Positions 53,436 through 63,289 are shown, numbered from the stretch's first letter. The stretch: 64,000 nt of DNA from Aquimarina aquimarini (GCF_900299535.1 NZ_OMKE01000009.1:230042-294041); one strand, 5' to 3'. The notes: generated from the letters alone by a model not told the origin. Numbers and translations: made by a program.

Positions 53436-54926
53436 TTATTTCTCTATTGAAGTTTTTACTATACTTTTTTTCTGATAGTATTTATAAGCCATCAATAAAC
53501 TTATTACTAAGACAAAGTACACAAAAAGTGAATTATAAGTAGTTCCTCTTCCTGAATGTACTATTATTGAGGTAGCAGACAAGGGGAGTGAAACTACTAT
53601 AAGACTAGCCCAATTCCATTCTTTATTCCTTATTAAATAATAAGCTAAAGGAAATAACAACCACCCTAGATACGACACTGGAATTGTTGTTGTCAATGTT
53701 CTAAATACCCTTTTTACTATAATCGTAACATACCACAAAGGATCTTTCTTTATATCAGAAATAACTTTATTTTTTACAACAGTTTCATAGTTTTCTAGTT
53801 CTTCGGGTTTTTTATAATACAATCTACTATCATCATAATAGTCATCTGTATAATATTTCCCAGAGTAATGAATATTCATCCCATAATCCTTATTCAAAAT
53901 AGGTATCGCATAATTGTATGCCTTAATATCATTCCACTCATACCCATATTTTGAATCAAAATCCCCAAGTCCACAAAAAACTGGGTGCCAAAAATTATGA
54001 CCACTTATTTTTGCTCCGTTATACACATGCCCCTTACTTAAATTAACCAATTGGCTAGTTTTTTCAAATTTTTCATTAAAATGTTGCCTAATAAATCCTT
54101 TTGTAGCATTAAAAGAAAAAATAGCAATAATGATCAAGACTATTTTAGGAACTATTTTTATATATCTAGACAACATATATAAAAACAATAAAGAGACAAT
54201 AACCACAGAAATTTCATTTCTAAACTCACTAAAAAAGCCTATCAAAACTCCAGAAAAAACAGCACTAAAAATCAACTTAAAATAGTCAATTGACTTTAAA
54301 AACAACACTTTTATATTCAAGCCTAATATCATCAAAAAGGTAGAAGCCATTAGTCCAAAAATATTTTCATGAGAATACACCTCATACAAGAAAAAAGGAG
54401 TGCAATTCATTAGTATCAATAACAATAGTCCTGGTAATGGTTTTTTTATTTCCCAAAATCCATAAAACATCAACAATAAACCTATAACAAAGGTAAGAGC
54501 ATTAAACAACTTAATAGAAGGATTATCTATAGATCCTTTTAGATAAGCATTAGGCATATATGCCAAAATTCTAGCATTTTCACCTAATCTTGACCAATGC
54601 GTATATTCCATAATCAAATCTTTTCCTCTCGTAGCAATCTCTTGATTTGCTCCTTCTTTTGAGTATTCTAAATCTGTATTTAATGTAGCCAAAGGAAAAT
54701 TTCCAGTATAAAAATAAAAATAGGCAAACTTATATGCTTTATCTGGAGAGAATCCTGCTGCATCTACTCTAGCTTGCGTAGGTGGAAAATTTTTATAATG
54801 AGATGACACATAATATCCAGTATTCAATACGACAGTCAATATCAAAATAATTCTCAAGCCTCTTCTTCTTTTCAAAAAGACATCAAAATCACTAATCAGA
54901 CCAATTAACTTATGCATACTACTCAT
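53436..54926 (-). CDS. GT-C-like multi-pass membrane protein
   Basis: A 496-residue protein with about ten membrane helices, preceded by a short cytoplasmic part. A large periplasmic loop lies between the first helices (residues 45-130). It has the look of a GT-C glycosyltransferase or ligase that uses a lipid-linked sugar, but I recognise no exact family and the usual DxD/ExD motif is not obvious. The start overlaps the end of the upstream GT2 gene by eight bases; a second Met three codons later leaves a gap of one base, and either could be used. Confidence 0.65.
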   Translation of the reverse strand: MSSMHKLIGLISDFDVFLKRRRGLRIILILTVVLNTGYYVSSHYKNFPPTQARVDAAGFSPDKAYKFAYFYFYTGNFPLATLNTDLEYSKEGANQEIATRGKDLIMEYTHWSRLGENARILAYMPNAYLKGSIDNPSIKLFNALTFVIGLLLMFYGFWEIKKPLPGLLLLILMNCTPFFLYEVYSHENIFGLMASTFLMILGLNIKVLFLKSIDYFKLIFSAVFSGVLIGFFSEFRNEISVVIVSLLFLYMLSRYIKIVPKIVLIIIAIFSFNATKGFIRQHFNEKFEKTSQLVNLSKGHVYNGAKISGHNFWHPVFCGLGDFDSKYGYEWNDIKAYNYAIPILNKDYGMNIHYSGKYYTDDYYDDSRLYYKKPEELENYETVVKNKVISDIKKDPLWYVTIIVKRVFRTLTTTIPVSYLGWLLFPLAYYLIRNKEWNWASLIVVSLPLSATSIIVHSGRGTTYNSLFVYFVLVISLLMAYKYYQKKSIVKTSIEK

Positions 54927-55866
54927 TTTTTTGCTTTATGATATATATCGGTCTTTTCCGTATTTCTTGTATGATTTTCTCAAAGTAAAGAGACAGAATT
55001 GACAGGGTAATAAATAATATAGAGAAAGAGGCAGACATAAATATCATAATCGTATTATATCCTGATGGAGCTTCATTACCTACCATATAAACATATAAAG
55101 TATATCCTATCATTCCCAATGTAAATAGAGTAAAGATAACAGACAGTACAATACTAACTCTCAAAGGTTTATTCGAGAAAGAAAAAATGGCATTAAAAGC
55201 TAATTTTAATAAGCCTAGATAAGAATAACTACTTTCTCCATACTGCCTAGCAGGTGCAGAAAACAACAATGTTTTTTTTGAAAATCCAAGAGATTGTATA
55301 AACCCTCTTATAAATCGGTTTTGATCTCTAAAATTAGATTTTAAAATTCTCTTTATTCGTTTAGAAATTAAGAAGAAATCAGTCGAATTCTCTTCAAATT
55401 TTATAGTAGACAGCAGGTTAATAACCCTATAAAAAAATCTTGAAAATTGTTTTTTAAGATAACTACTATCCTCTCGAATCAATCGTTTCATCAATACTAT
55501 ATCATTCCCTTCATTAAATATTTTAATCATTTTAGGAACCTCTTCTGGAGGATGTTGCCCATCTGAATCTATACAAATAACGGCTTCTCCAGATGCAGTA
55601 TCAATACCTGCAATCATAGCAGATTCATGCCCAAAGTTTTTAGAGAATTCAATTCCAATATTCTTAATATTATCTACAGAAGGTTCTTCACAAATCTCAT
55701 CAATAGCTTCCTGTGTTCTATCGATACTACCATCATTTACCCATATTAACTCAAAACAAACTTGTTTTTCTTCACTTATAACCTCTTTTAATGATGTCCA
55801 AAAATGATGTATCCCATCCATCTCATTATACAGTGATATTACTATAGAGATCTTTTGTTGTTTCAT
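54919..55866 (-). CDS. GT2 family glycosyltransferase, GtrB/ArnC-like
   Basis: A 315-residue GT-A fold glycosyltransferase with two C-terminal membrane helices (about residues 235-260 and 275-300). The opening 'SIVISLYNEMDGIHHFW' and the metal site 'CIDSDGQHPPEEVP' near residue 97 (DxD) are family hallmarks, as is 'FGHESAMIAGIDTASGEAVI'. Members of this group transfer a sugar to undecaprenyl phosphate, giving the donor for GT-C enzymes such as that encoded next. The overlap with that gene supports joint expression. Confidence 0.93.
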   Translation of the reverse strand: MKQQKISIVISLYNEMDGIHHFWTSLKEVISEEKQVCFELIWVNDGSIDRTQEAIDEICEEPSVDNIKNIGIEFSKNFGHESAMIAGIDTASGEAVICIDSDGQHPPEEVPKMIKIFNEGNDIVLMKRLIREDSSYLKKQFSRFFYRVINLLSTIKFEENSTDFFLISKRIKRILKSNFRDQNRFIRGFIQSLGFSKKTLLFSAPARQYGESSYSYLGLLKLAFNAIFSFSNKPLRVSIVLSVIFTLFTLGMIGYTLYVYMVGNEAPSGYNTIMIFMSASFSILFITLSILSLYFEKIIQEIRKRPIYIIKQKNE

Positions 55867-55909
55867 TAATGGAGTATTATAAAATTAATTCAAAAAACTA
55901 TTCATTTTT

Positions 55910-56863
55910 TTAGATTATATTCTTTACAAAAGGGTGATAATCTTCTTGCAAAGTACTAATTCCTGAATTTCTGATATCGTGAACAATTTCAATAGATTTT
56001 TTAGCATCCAAAAGCCCAAATCCTTCACCTTTCAAAATCCCTTCATAACTTCTGGTATGCAATTCTGTAAATCCAGTACTAAACTCTATCTCTTCGTTAT
56101 CAATAGTAATTGATCGATATGTTCTTTTACCTTGTGCTTTTATCTCGTCAGGAATATTCTCATAATTAATTGATAAAAACCATCGCACTCTAGCTTTTTC
56201 AAATTCTAAATACCCAGACGCAGTATCATCAGTTAAGACATGAACTTTATTTCCCTTTACATCCCCAAAAACCCAAGATAGCATATCATAAAAATGAACT
56301 CCTATATTAGTAGCAATACCCCCTGATTTAGAAATATCTCCTTTCCATGACGCATGGTACCAATTTCCCCGAGAAGTTAAATATGTTAAATCAAAATCAT
56401 AAATTTTATCTTTCGGTCCATTATCAACTTTTTCTTTTAAAGCAATAATACTTGGATGCAGTCGTAACTGCAAAATGGTATTTACTCTTCCTTCAGATTC
56501 TTTCTCTATCTCTACTAAATTATCAATATTCCAAGGATTTAGCACCAGTGGTTTTTCACAAATTGCACTGGCTCCTCTTCTTAATGCCATTCTGATATGA
56601 GAATCATGCAGATAATTAGGAGTACATATACTCACATAGTCCAATTGAACATTTTTTCTCCTTTTTAGCTTCTCTATATGTCTATCAAAACGTTCAAATT
56701 CAACAAAAAAGTGAGAGTTAGGAAAAAAACTATCCATAATTCCAACACTATCAAATTTATCCAACGCAGCTATTAGGTTATTACCAGTATCCTTAATCGC
56801 TTTCAAATGTCGAGGTGCTATATATCCAGCAACCCCCATTATCGCAAAATTATGTATTTTCAT
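55910..56863 (-). CDS. wlbA: WlbA/WbpB-type UDP-sugar oxidoreductase
   Basis: A 317-residue Gfo/Idh/MocA oxidoreductase. The opening 'FAIMGVAGYIAPRHLKAIKDTGNNLIAALDKFDSVGIMDSFFP' and 'LDYVSICTPNYLHDSHIRMAL', 'ICEKPLV', 'NTILQLRLHPSI' match WlbA/WbpB very closely; that enzyme oxidises C3 of UDP-N-acetylglucosaminuronic acid. The catalytic EKP motif is intact. It is four bases from the acetyltransferase gene upstream. The steps before (6-dehydrogenase) and between (aminotransferase) are not in the window. Confidence 0.93.
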   Translation of the reverse strand: MKIHNFAIMGVAGYIAPRHLKAIKDTGNNLIAALDKFDSVGIMDSFFPNSHFFVEFERFDRHIEKLKRRKNVQLDYVSICTPNYLHDSHIRMALRRGASAICEKPLVLNPWNIDNLVEIEKESEGRVNTILQLRLHPSIIALKEKVDNGPKDKIYDFDLTYLTSRGNWYHASWKGDISKSGGIATNIGVHFYDMLSWVFGDVKGNKVHVLTDDTASGYLEFEKARVRWFLSINYENIPDEIKAQGKRTYRSITIDNEEIEFSTGFTELHTRSYEGILKGEGFGLLDAKKSIEIVHDIRNSGISTLQEDYHPFVKNII

Positions 56864-56866
56864 ATT

Positions 56867-57442
56867 TTATATTTTAACAACAGTCTCATTTATTAGCCTG
56901 TATTTTTCTTTACTTTCAGCACATATTGCGATTCCTTCAGAATCAAAATCTAACCTATTTCCATGTTCACTCATCCATCCTATTTGCTTTGCAGGGTTAC
57001 CAACTACCAAAGCATAAGGTTTCACTGTTTTTGTTATCACAGCTCCTGCTCCAATAAAAGCGTAATCTCCTATATCATGACCACAAACTATGGTCGCATT
57101 AGCACCAATAGTAGCTCCTTTCCCTACATGTGTTTTTGTATACGCTTCTCTCCTATTTACAGCACTTCTAGGATTTATAACATTGGTAAAAACACAAGAA
57201 GGCCCTAAAAACACATCATCACCACAGGTAACTCCTGTATACACAGAAACATTATTCTGAATTTTCACATTATTACCTAAAATCACTTCTGGAGAAATTA
57301 CTACATTTTGCCCAATATTACATTTTGTTCCAATTTCAGAACCTGTCATAATGTGAGAGAAATGCCATATTTTGGTACCATCACCTATCTGACATCCATC
57401 ATCTACAACTGCTGTCTCGTGAGCAAAAAAACTAGTATCCAT
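56867..57442 (-). CDS. wlbB: WlbB/WbpD-type UDP-sugar N-acetyltransferase
   Basis: A 191-residue left-handed beta-helix acetyltransferase with hexapeptide repeats (for example 'VVISPEVILGNNVKIQNNVSVY'). The segment 'FTNVINPRSAVNRREAY' and 'GATIGANATIVCGHDIGDYAFIGAGAVITK' are diagnostic for WlbB/WbpD, which acetylates the C3 amine of UDP-3-amino-2-acetamido-2,3-dideoxy-glucuronate. It sits directly before wlbA on the same strand. It is the first gene of the minus-strand glycan run. Confidence 0.94.
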   Translation of the reverse strand: MDTSFFAHETAVVDDGCQIGDGTKIWHFSHIMTGSEIGTKCNIGQNVVISPEVILGNNVKIQNNVSVYTGVTCGDDVFLGPSCVFTNVINPRSAVNRREAYTKTHVGKGATIGANATIVCGHDIGDYAFIGAGAVITKTVKPYALVVGNPAKQIGWMSEHGNRLDFDSEGIAICAESKEKYRLINETVVKI

Positions 57443-57947
57443 TTTTATTTTTAATTATCATTAGTAATAAATACACATTCAGAAATATATTTATATCTAC
57501 AATTTCTCAAATATAAAACAATTCACTTATTTCATTAATTCTTTTTAATGGTTTTAATTTCCAATATCAAGAACCAACAAGCTAGATACACAAACTATTT
57601 TTTTGAATTTTTAGTTTATTTACTATGTCTAAAAAAGTAAAATTCCTTCTTAAATATTGAAATAGTTTCTATTATAAAAAGAAGAATTATCATATTTATA
57701 ACACATTACATCAACAACCACATCTTTTCTCAACCAAAGTAATCTACTGAAAGCAAAAAACTTACAACTTGTCAAATAAAAAAAGTACACTTACAAAAAT
57801 CATAACTTTTTCTTAAAATTATCCTATAACAGATAACAAAAAACAACATAAAACTATTATATTTATTCCCTGTTTCAATCGTATTAATGACGTTATAAAG
57901 AACACTTAACCCTATATAACAAATACTTACAAAAACAAAACCCCCAT
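57443..57947. other. AT-rich intergenic region between divergent glycan genes
   Basis: About 505 bases with no supported gene on either strand. It must hold the promoters of wlbB (minus) and the TMTC-like gene (+), but neither is clear. No repeat, tRNA or terminator hairpin was seen. Confidence 0.5.
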
Positions 57948-59912
57948 ATGTTCACGATTTTTACTTCAAAAAAAAATGAAATAAAAGTACTCATCGCAAT
58001 ACTTGCTATTACTTTTGTTGTATACCTAAATCACTTTGACAATCCTTTCTTTTTTGATGACACTCATACCATTTCAGAAAACGAGTCTATACGAAACCTA
58101 AGTAATTGGACTAGCTTTTTCACTAATGCAGATACTTTCAGTTCTCTTCCTGCAAATAGAGCTTATAGACCAATGATCACTTTAATGAACGCCATTGATT
58201 ATTCATTTGCTGGAGGTCTAAATTCTCGCTATTACCATTATCATATCTTTTTTTGGTTTTTAGTTCTTATAGTTTTGATATATCTAATAACAAGACATCT
58301 TTATAACATAGCATTACCAAAGCACAAATATATTGGTATAACCTCTCTTTTTGCTACTGCTTGGTTTGCTCTTCATACTGCAAACGCAGAAACAATAAAT
58401 TATATCTGTGCTCGATCTGATTCTTTCTCTACATTATGTATTGTCGCTTCGCTTCTACTGTATATTCACCCTATAGGCAAAAAATGGCATCTTTATTTAA
58501 TTACGATGATAATTGGAATCTGGACCAAACAAACTGGAGTAATGTTTTTCCCAATTTTGTTTATTTACATTCTGCTTTTTGAAGAACACTCATTAATTTC
58601 TGATTTCAAAAAAGACACCAAAGAAAAAATCCTACGAATCATAAAACGAGTAGCTCCTGCAGCAATAATTGCTTCTTTTCTTTTTCTTTTTAATCAATAT
58701 TACCTTACTCCAATATCTACAGATTCAACTAATTTTTCAGTTACACGATTTGAATATTTTAGCACACAATGGTATGTAATTATGCATTATCTAGGAAATT
58801 TCATTCTTCCTGTAAATTTAAGCGCTGATCCTGATATTACAATTATAAAACCATGGTATAGCCTAAAAACACTTTCTGGCTTGATTATAATATTAGGAAT
58901 GATATTCATTATGATAAAAACTGCTTTAAAAAAAGACCAAAGACCCATTTCTTTTGGACTCGCCTGGTTTTTTATTGCATTACTACCTACAACATTAAAT
59001 CCTTTATTTCAAATAGCCAATGACCATAGAATGTTTTTCCCTTTTATCGGCCTTTTTATTGCTGTTCCTTGGGGGGGATTGATGCTTATAAAAAAGTATA
59101 ATGTATTTGAAAACAATAACAAAAAAAATATTCAAATAGCCTTACTCTTATCTTTAATCCTAATTGGACATGCCTATGGAACAGTACAAAGAAATAAAGT
59201 ATGGGATTCTGGTGAATCACTATGGTTTGACGTAGTAACAAAAAGCCCAAAAAATGGTAGAGGCCTAATGAACTATGGATTAACCCATATGGCAAAAGGA
59301 AACTATGAAATTGCTTTAGATTATTTTAACAGAGCAATAGAGCTCACACCCAATTATTACACGCTACATATAAATCTCGCTATATTATATGGAGGCACTA
59401 ATAATCACCTCAAAGCCATTGAACATTTTGAGTCCGCATTACACCTTAACTCATCATCCCCTGCACCAGAATATTATTACGCAAGATATCTTGTCAAGCA
59501 AGAAGAATTCCAAAAAGCATCAATATATCTAAATCAAGCAATAGCCAAAAGTCCAAACCACACAAAATCAAAAGAACTACTAACTCAAATTTCGGGCAAT
59601 ATAAAAACTCCACAGGAAGAGGTAGAAATTTTGTTAAACAAAATAAATGAAAGTTCCTCTCCCGAATTATATCTCGAATTAAGTATAAAATATTACGAAA
59701 TGAAGGAATACAAAATGTCAATAACAGCATGTAAAGAAATTTTAAAAATAGATCCCAGAAATGCAGACGCTTATAACAATATGTGCGTTGCATACAATCA
59801 ACTGAAACAATGGGAGCTTGGCGCCGAAGCATGTAGAAAAGCAATAACCATTAATCCAGATTTTCAGTTAGCAAAAAACAATCTAAAATGGGCTACCGAT
59901 AATATCCAATAA
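57948..59912 (+). CDS. TMTC-like glycosyltransferase with TPR repeats
   Basis: A 654-residue protein. Residues 1-440 hold about ten membrane helices with the first periplasmic loop 'NHFDNPFFFDDTHTISENESIRN', containing the F-x-D-D motif typical of GT-C proteins of the TMTC/PMT-related group. Residues 450-650 are tetratricopeptide repeats ('GRGLMNYGLTHMAKGNYEIALDYFNRAIELTPNYYTLHINLAILYGG' and later units up to 'PDFQLAKNNLKWA'). The arrangement equals that of animal TMTC O-mannosyltransferases, as found in many bacteria. The acceptor is unknown. It is followed by a GT2 gene after 27 bases. Confidence 0.87.
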   Translation: MFTIFTSKKNEIKVLIAILAITFVVYLNHFDNPFFFDDTHTISENESIRNLSNWTSFFTNADTFSSLPANRAYRPMITLMNAIDYSFAGGLNSRYYHYHIFFWFLVLIVLIYLITRHLYNIALPKHKYIGITSLFATAWFALHTANAETINYICARSDSFSTLCIVASLLLYIHPIGKKWHLYLITMIIGIWTKQTGVMFFPILFIYILLFEEHSLISDFKKDTKEKILRIIKRVAPAAIIASFLFLFNQYYLTPISTDSTNFSVTRFEYFSTQWYVIMHYLGNFILPVNLSADPDITIIKPWYSLKTLSGLIIILGMIFIMIKTALKKDQRPISFGLAWFFIALLPTTLNPLFQIANDHRMFFPFIGLFIAVPWGGLMLIKKYNVFENNNKKNIQIALLLSLILIGHAYGTVQRNKVWDSGESLWFDVVTKSPKNGRGLMNYGLTHMAKGNYEIALDYFNRAIELTPNYYTLHINLAILYGGTNNHLKAIEHFESALHLNSSSPAPEYYYARYLVKQEEFQKASIYLNQAIAKSPNHTKSKELLTQISGNIKTPQEEVEILLNKINESSSPELYLELSIKYYEMKEYKMSITACKEILKIDPRNADAYNNMCVAYNQLKQWELGAEACRKAITINPDFQLAKNNLKWATDNIQ

Positions 59913-59939
59913 CTAATCAAAGTATAAAACCATATCCGA

Positions 59940-61040
59940 ATGCTTAACAATAAAACCGTTGCAGTAGTTGTTCCATGTTACAATGAATCTCAACAAATCA
60001 AAATGGTACTAGACAGTATGCCATCTTTTGTAGATCGAATAGTTATTGTAGATGACGCTTCAAAAGATGACACTGTAGGAACTGTTATGAAATATCTTAC
60101 CGACAACGATACAACATTGAAACTAACCTCTTCTCTAAAAGAGGAAATAACACCCAATATATATAACAGGGCTGATATCGAAGTAAGACAAAAAAGCATA
60201 GATGAAATACAAAAATTCACTCCAGCAGAAATCCTAAACAAAAACCCTGAAGGAGAAAAAACAATCGTAATCAAACACTTAGAAAACGGAGGAGTTGGTG
60301 CTGCAATTGCTACCGGATATAAATGGTGTAAAGATCATAATATAGATTGTACTGCTGTAATGGCTGGAGATGGACAAATGGATCCAGACGAACTCGAATC
60401 TATTTGCAAACCTGTAGTTGATGAAGAAATTGATTACGTAAAAGGAAATCGATTAATCCATAAAAGCGCATGGGTAATCATTCCGAGAGTTCGATTTTTA
60501 GGAAATTCTATTTTAAGCATTCTTACCAAAATAGCCTCTGGCTACTGGGGAGTTTCTGATACACAAAGTGGATACACAGCAATATCAAACAACGCCCTAA
60601 ACTCTGTACCCCTATACGATATCTATAAACGATACGGAATGCCAAACGACTTATTAGTTAAACTAAACATAGCTTTCTGTACCATTAGAGAAGTCAAAAT
60701 CAAACCTATATATGGAGTCGGAGAAAAATCCAAACTAAACATTATCAAAGTTTCTCTTCCGATTCTATGGCTATTGATTCGTTCTTTTTTCAAAAGACTC
60801 CAAACCAAATACTTATACAGAAGTTTCCATCCTTTATATTTACTTTACTGGACAGCCTTTATCACAGGAACAATTAACATCTATTTTTTGTATCAATTAA
60901 TTTCTCATTTTTTCAGACCTGACTCTAAAACTCCTACAGATTATTTGATCATATTTATTTTCTTGACCATATCAGGGTTTCAATCATTATTATTTGCCAT
61001 GTGGATGGATATTCAAGATAACGAAAGGCTATCTAAATAA
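59940..61040 (+). CDS. GT2 family glycosyltransferase with C-terminal TM helices
   Basis: A 366-residue GT-A glycosyltransferase: 'AVVVPCYNESQQIKMVLD', 'IVDDASKDDT' near 37 and the metal region 'AVMAGDGQMDPDELE' near 140. Compared with typical GT2 members it has an insertion of about 50 residues (about 52-105) after the second motif. Two membrane helices are at the C-terminus (about 302-325 and 337-358). It likely transfers a sugar onto a lipid carrier. It follows the TMTC-like gene by 27 bases and is convergent with the next gene (3-base gap). Confidence 0.9.
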   Translation: MLNNKTVAVVVPCYNESQQIKMVLDSMPSFVDRIVIVDDASKDDTVGTVMKYLTDNDTTLKLTSSLKEEITPNIYNRADIEVRQKSIDEIQKFTPAEILNKNPEGEKTIVIKHLENGGVGAAIATGYKWCKDHNIDCTAVMAGDGQMDPDELESICKPVVDEEIDYVKGNRLIHKSAWVIIPRVRFLGNSILSILTKIASGYWGVSDTQSGYTAISNNALNSVPLYDIYKRYGMPNDLLVKLNIAFCTIREVKIKPIYGVGEKSKLNIIKVSLPILWLLIRSFFKRLQTKYLYRSFHPLYLLYWTAFITGTINIYFLYQLISHFFRPDSKTPTDYLIIFIFLTISGFQSLLFAMWMDIQDNERLSK

Positions 61041-61043
61041 CAT

Positions 61044-61964
61044 TTATTTCATGCTTTTTAAATCTTTCAATTTTATAGGAGACAGGTAAAACCAAATAGC
61101 ACCAGGTATAAAAGAAATAAGCTGAAGAAGAAATATAATTAACGATAATGCAATTGCATCCTCCGCTGGTAATTTATATAATTGAAAAATCACCACAAGT
61201 GATGTTTCACGAACTCCTATTCCCAAAACAGTTATAGGTAGCAATGACAATACACCCAACACAAAAGTTCCTAGAAATAGCCCTAAGTGATCAATCTCAA
61301 TATGCATTGCCCATGCCATATAGTTAAACACCCCATATATCAACACCATACTCATGCAAGTAAGCAACAAGCTCTTCCCTCCTGTTGACCACCCTAAATC
61401 ATGGGCATTAAAAGCGTCCCACCAAGGCCTAATAATATTAATAATCTTTTTTCGCAACCAAAATATTCCTAAAAAAACAAACACAATAGCTAATCCCCAG
61501 AACACAATAAACCAATGATTATCAGCAAGCTTCAATAACTTAAAATTAACTTGATAATACACTAGTGCCAACGCACTAAAAAACATAAGACATAACAAAT
61601 CAAAAAGTCGATCCATAACAAGGCTTGACCACCCTATTTTTTGACTTGGCAAATCATCCTTGATATATAACAGCCTTGCAAAATCACCTAATTTACCAGG
61701 AGTAATGTTTGCCAAAAAAAGCCCTATAAAAAACACTTTAAAAGCTTTAAAACCCTTAAGTGGAATCCCATAAGATATAGAAACAATTTTCCAACGCATA
61801 CTTTTTAAATACAATGCTATCCACAAAATACCAATCGCAACCAATAGATGAACAAAGGAAACCTTCTTTATAGAATCAAATGTTTCTTCCCACCCAATTT
61901 TATAAATAAGCACAAAGAGTAAAATCAATCCAAAAAATTTCAACCAAACACCAAGTTTTTTCAC
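61044..61964 (-). CDS. LPG-synthase-TM-type flippase-like membrane protein
   Basis: A 306-residue protein with about eight membrane helices of the UPF0104 (lysylphosphatidylglycerol synthase TM) family. The segment 'LFLANITPGKLGDFARLLYIKDDL' near residue 78 and 'ITVLGIGVRETSLVVIF' near residue 240 are conserved. Family members move lipid-linked molecules across the membrane. Its place in the glycan locus suggests handling a polyprenyl-linked product. It lies convergent to the GT2 gene. Confidence 0.85.
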   Translation of the reverse strand: MKKLGVWLKFFGLILLFVLIYKIGWEETFDSIKKVSFVHLLVAIGILWIALYLKSMRWKIVSISYGIPLKGFKAFKVFFIGLFLANITPGKLGDFARLLYIKDDLPSQKIGWSSLVMDRLFDLLCLMFFSALALVYYQVNFKLLKLADNHWFIVFWGLAIVFVFLGIFWLRKKIINIIRPWWDAFNAHDLGWSTGGKSLLLTCMSMVLIYGVFNYMAWAMHIEIDHLGLFLGTFVLGVLSLLPITVLGIGVRETSLVVIFQLYKLPAEDAIALSLIIFLLQLISFIPGAIWFYLSPIKLKDLKSMK

Positions 61965-62009
61965 AACACCTTTTTTTTTTCAAAAATCAAAAACACATAC
62001 TCCTATTCA

Positions 62010-62726
62010 TTACAGAAGTTTCTTTTCTTTTTTCATATCACCAATAAAAACCAAATCCCCATGAACTTTCTTACAACTATAAAACTTCATTTTCATTTCC
62101 TGTTCCAATATCCATTTATAAGGAAAAAAACGAACATGTTCATCCAAAGTATAATAATACGCTCTCTGACAAGGAACAACGACACACAACGTCTTTTTAG
62201 TAATTCTTTTTAATTCTTTAACCGCTTTTTCAAAATCAATAACATGCTCTAATGTATGAGTAGATACAACAACATCAAAAGCATTATCCTCAAAAGGTAG
62301 GTTTTCAATATTTGCCTGGAAATAATCACTATTCTCAAAATTCTTACCCCCAATAATATCACACCCTGTAGTTTTAAAACCTTTTTCATGGGCATACTCC
62401 AACAAAAAACCATTACCACACCCCACATCTATAAACGTATCTCCATCAGACACAATAGTATCAAAAACATAATCAATACATTGTTTAGACATATCCGTAA
62501 GTCTACTATTAGAAAATCGGGTATCCCTATTAGAATAAAAATCAGAAAACTCTTTATCTGTCCATTTATAAATAATAGATTTCAGGTTCATTACTGTTTT
62601 AATATTTCTCCCCTTATAAGCATAATAATAAAAAGGATACATAAAAAACTTAGAATCCCTAATAGCTGGTGGCAGCCATTCATCCATAAAATATCTAATA
62701 ATATTTGTAAAACCTCTACTATTCAT
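62010..62726 (-). CDS. Class I SAM-dependent methyltransferase
   Basis: A 238-residue methyltransferase of the Methyltransf_11/25 type. The SAM site is 'DGDTFIDVGCGNGFLLEYAHEKGFKTTGCD' near residue 93, and the motif II/III region is 'LPFEDNAFDVVVSTHTLEHVIDFEKAVKELKRITKKTLCVVVPC' near 145. The N-terminal 60 residues (with 'MKFFMYPFYYYAYKGR'-like aromatic runs) are an extra part. It probably methylates a glycan or lipid in this locus; the substrate is unknown. It is 45 bases from the LPG-type gene on the same strand. Confidence 0.9.
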   Translation of the reverse strand: MNSRGFTNIIRYFMDEWLPPAIRDSKFFMYPFYYYAYKGRNIKTVMNLKSIIYKWTDKEFSDFYSNRDTRFSNSRLTDMSKQCIDYVFDTIVSDGDTFIDVGCGNGFLLEYAHEKGFKTTGCDIIGGKNFENSDYFQANIENLPFEDNAFDVVVSTHTLEHVIDFEKAVKELKRITKKTLCVVVPCQRAYYYTLDEHVRFFPYKWILEQEMKMKFYSCKKVHGDLVFIGDMKKEKKLL

Positions 62727-62825
62727 ATACCCTAATATTTTATAGTTAAAAAATTAAATTTACAATCTTTAAAAGTAAAACTCATCATAATTCAAAAACT
62801 TCAGCATTTCGCATACAACAAAAAT

Positions 62826-62859
62826 CAAAAAAAAAGCTCCATCTAGACGATGGAGCTTT
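62826..62859 (-). terminator. Terminator of the tRNA-Gly gene
   Basis: On the minus strand, a 10-bp stem (AAGCTCCATC with its complement, 5-base loop) is followed by nine T residues. It lies just after the tRNA. Confidence 0.95.
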
Positions 62860-62861
62860 AG

Positions 62862-62934
62862 AGCGGGAGACCAGGTTCGAACTGGCGACATTCAGCTTGG
62901 AAGGCTGACGCTCTACCAACTGAGCTACTCCCGC
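62862..62934 (-). tRNA. tRNA-Gly (anticodon TCC)
   Basis: The minus strand reads GCGGGAGTAGCTCAGTTGGT with the acceptor stem GCGGGAG pairing with CTCCCGC, a D-arm with GCTC/GAGC, an anticodon stem TCAGC/GCTGA with loop CTTCCAA (anticodon TCC), and a T-arm with GTTCGAA. The length is 73 bases; CCA is not encoded. The discriminator base is T. A strong terminator follows, so it is a single-gene unit. Confidence 0.97.
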
Positions 62935-62940
62935 TTTTTA

Positions 62941-63289
62941 AATTCGATGACAAAAATATTAGATTTCTTTAGAAAACAAAACAAAATCGTAAAATATTTT
63001 TTAATCCTTTTCAATTTTAAATACTACATAAATTCCGTAAATTAGCATTACTCACTATAAAACAACGACTTAAATAAAAGAGAAATCACAACTAAAAACA
63101 TGTTTTTAATCGAAAAAAAGTGCGTTTAATCGATTTTTTTTATATTTTTGTAGTTAATATTTTATTAATATATTAGCAGGCATCTATCTTTGATTGGATT
63201 AGACACCATTTAAATTGAAACAAAACGGTTACGGTTTAACCATAAAAATACTGAAGCAAAGACTTCTAACAAGGAAATCCCCAAAACCT
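62941..63289. other. Intergenic region upstream of the collagen-like gene
   Basis: It holds a TATTTTTG box (-7-like) at about 63143-63150 and, before it, two copies of TTTAATCGA exactly 20 bases apart (63105-63113, 63125-63133), a possible operator for the collagen-like gene. No ORF or RNA gene was seen. Confidence 0.5.
63105..63150 (+). promoter_or_regulatory. Direct repeats before a -7 box, collagen-like gene
   Basis: Two identical 9-mers TTTAATCGA, start to start 20 bases (about two helical turns), with the second 9 bases before a TATTTTTG box. The spacing suits a dimeric regulator bound next to the promoter. The box matches TAnnTTTG; the TTG element is not clear. Confidence 0.45.

Noticed and set aside
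59494..59844. 116-aa minus-strand ORF within the TPR part of the TMTC-like gene
   Set aside because: Leu/Phe-rich antisense of TPR codons; no support.
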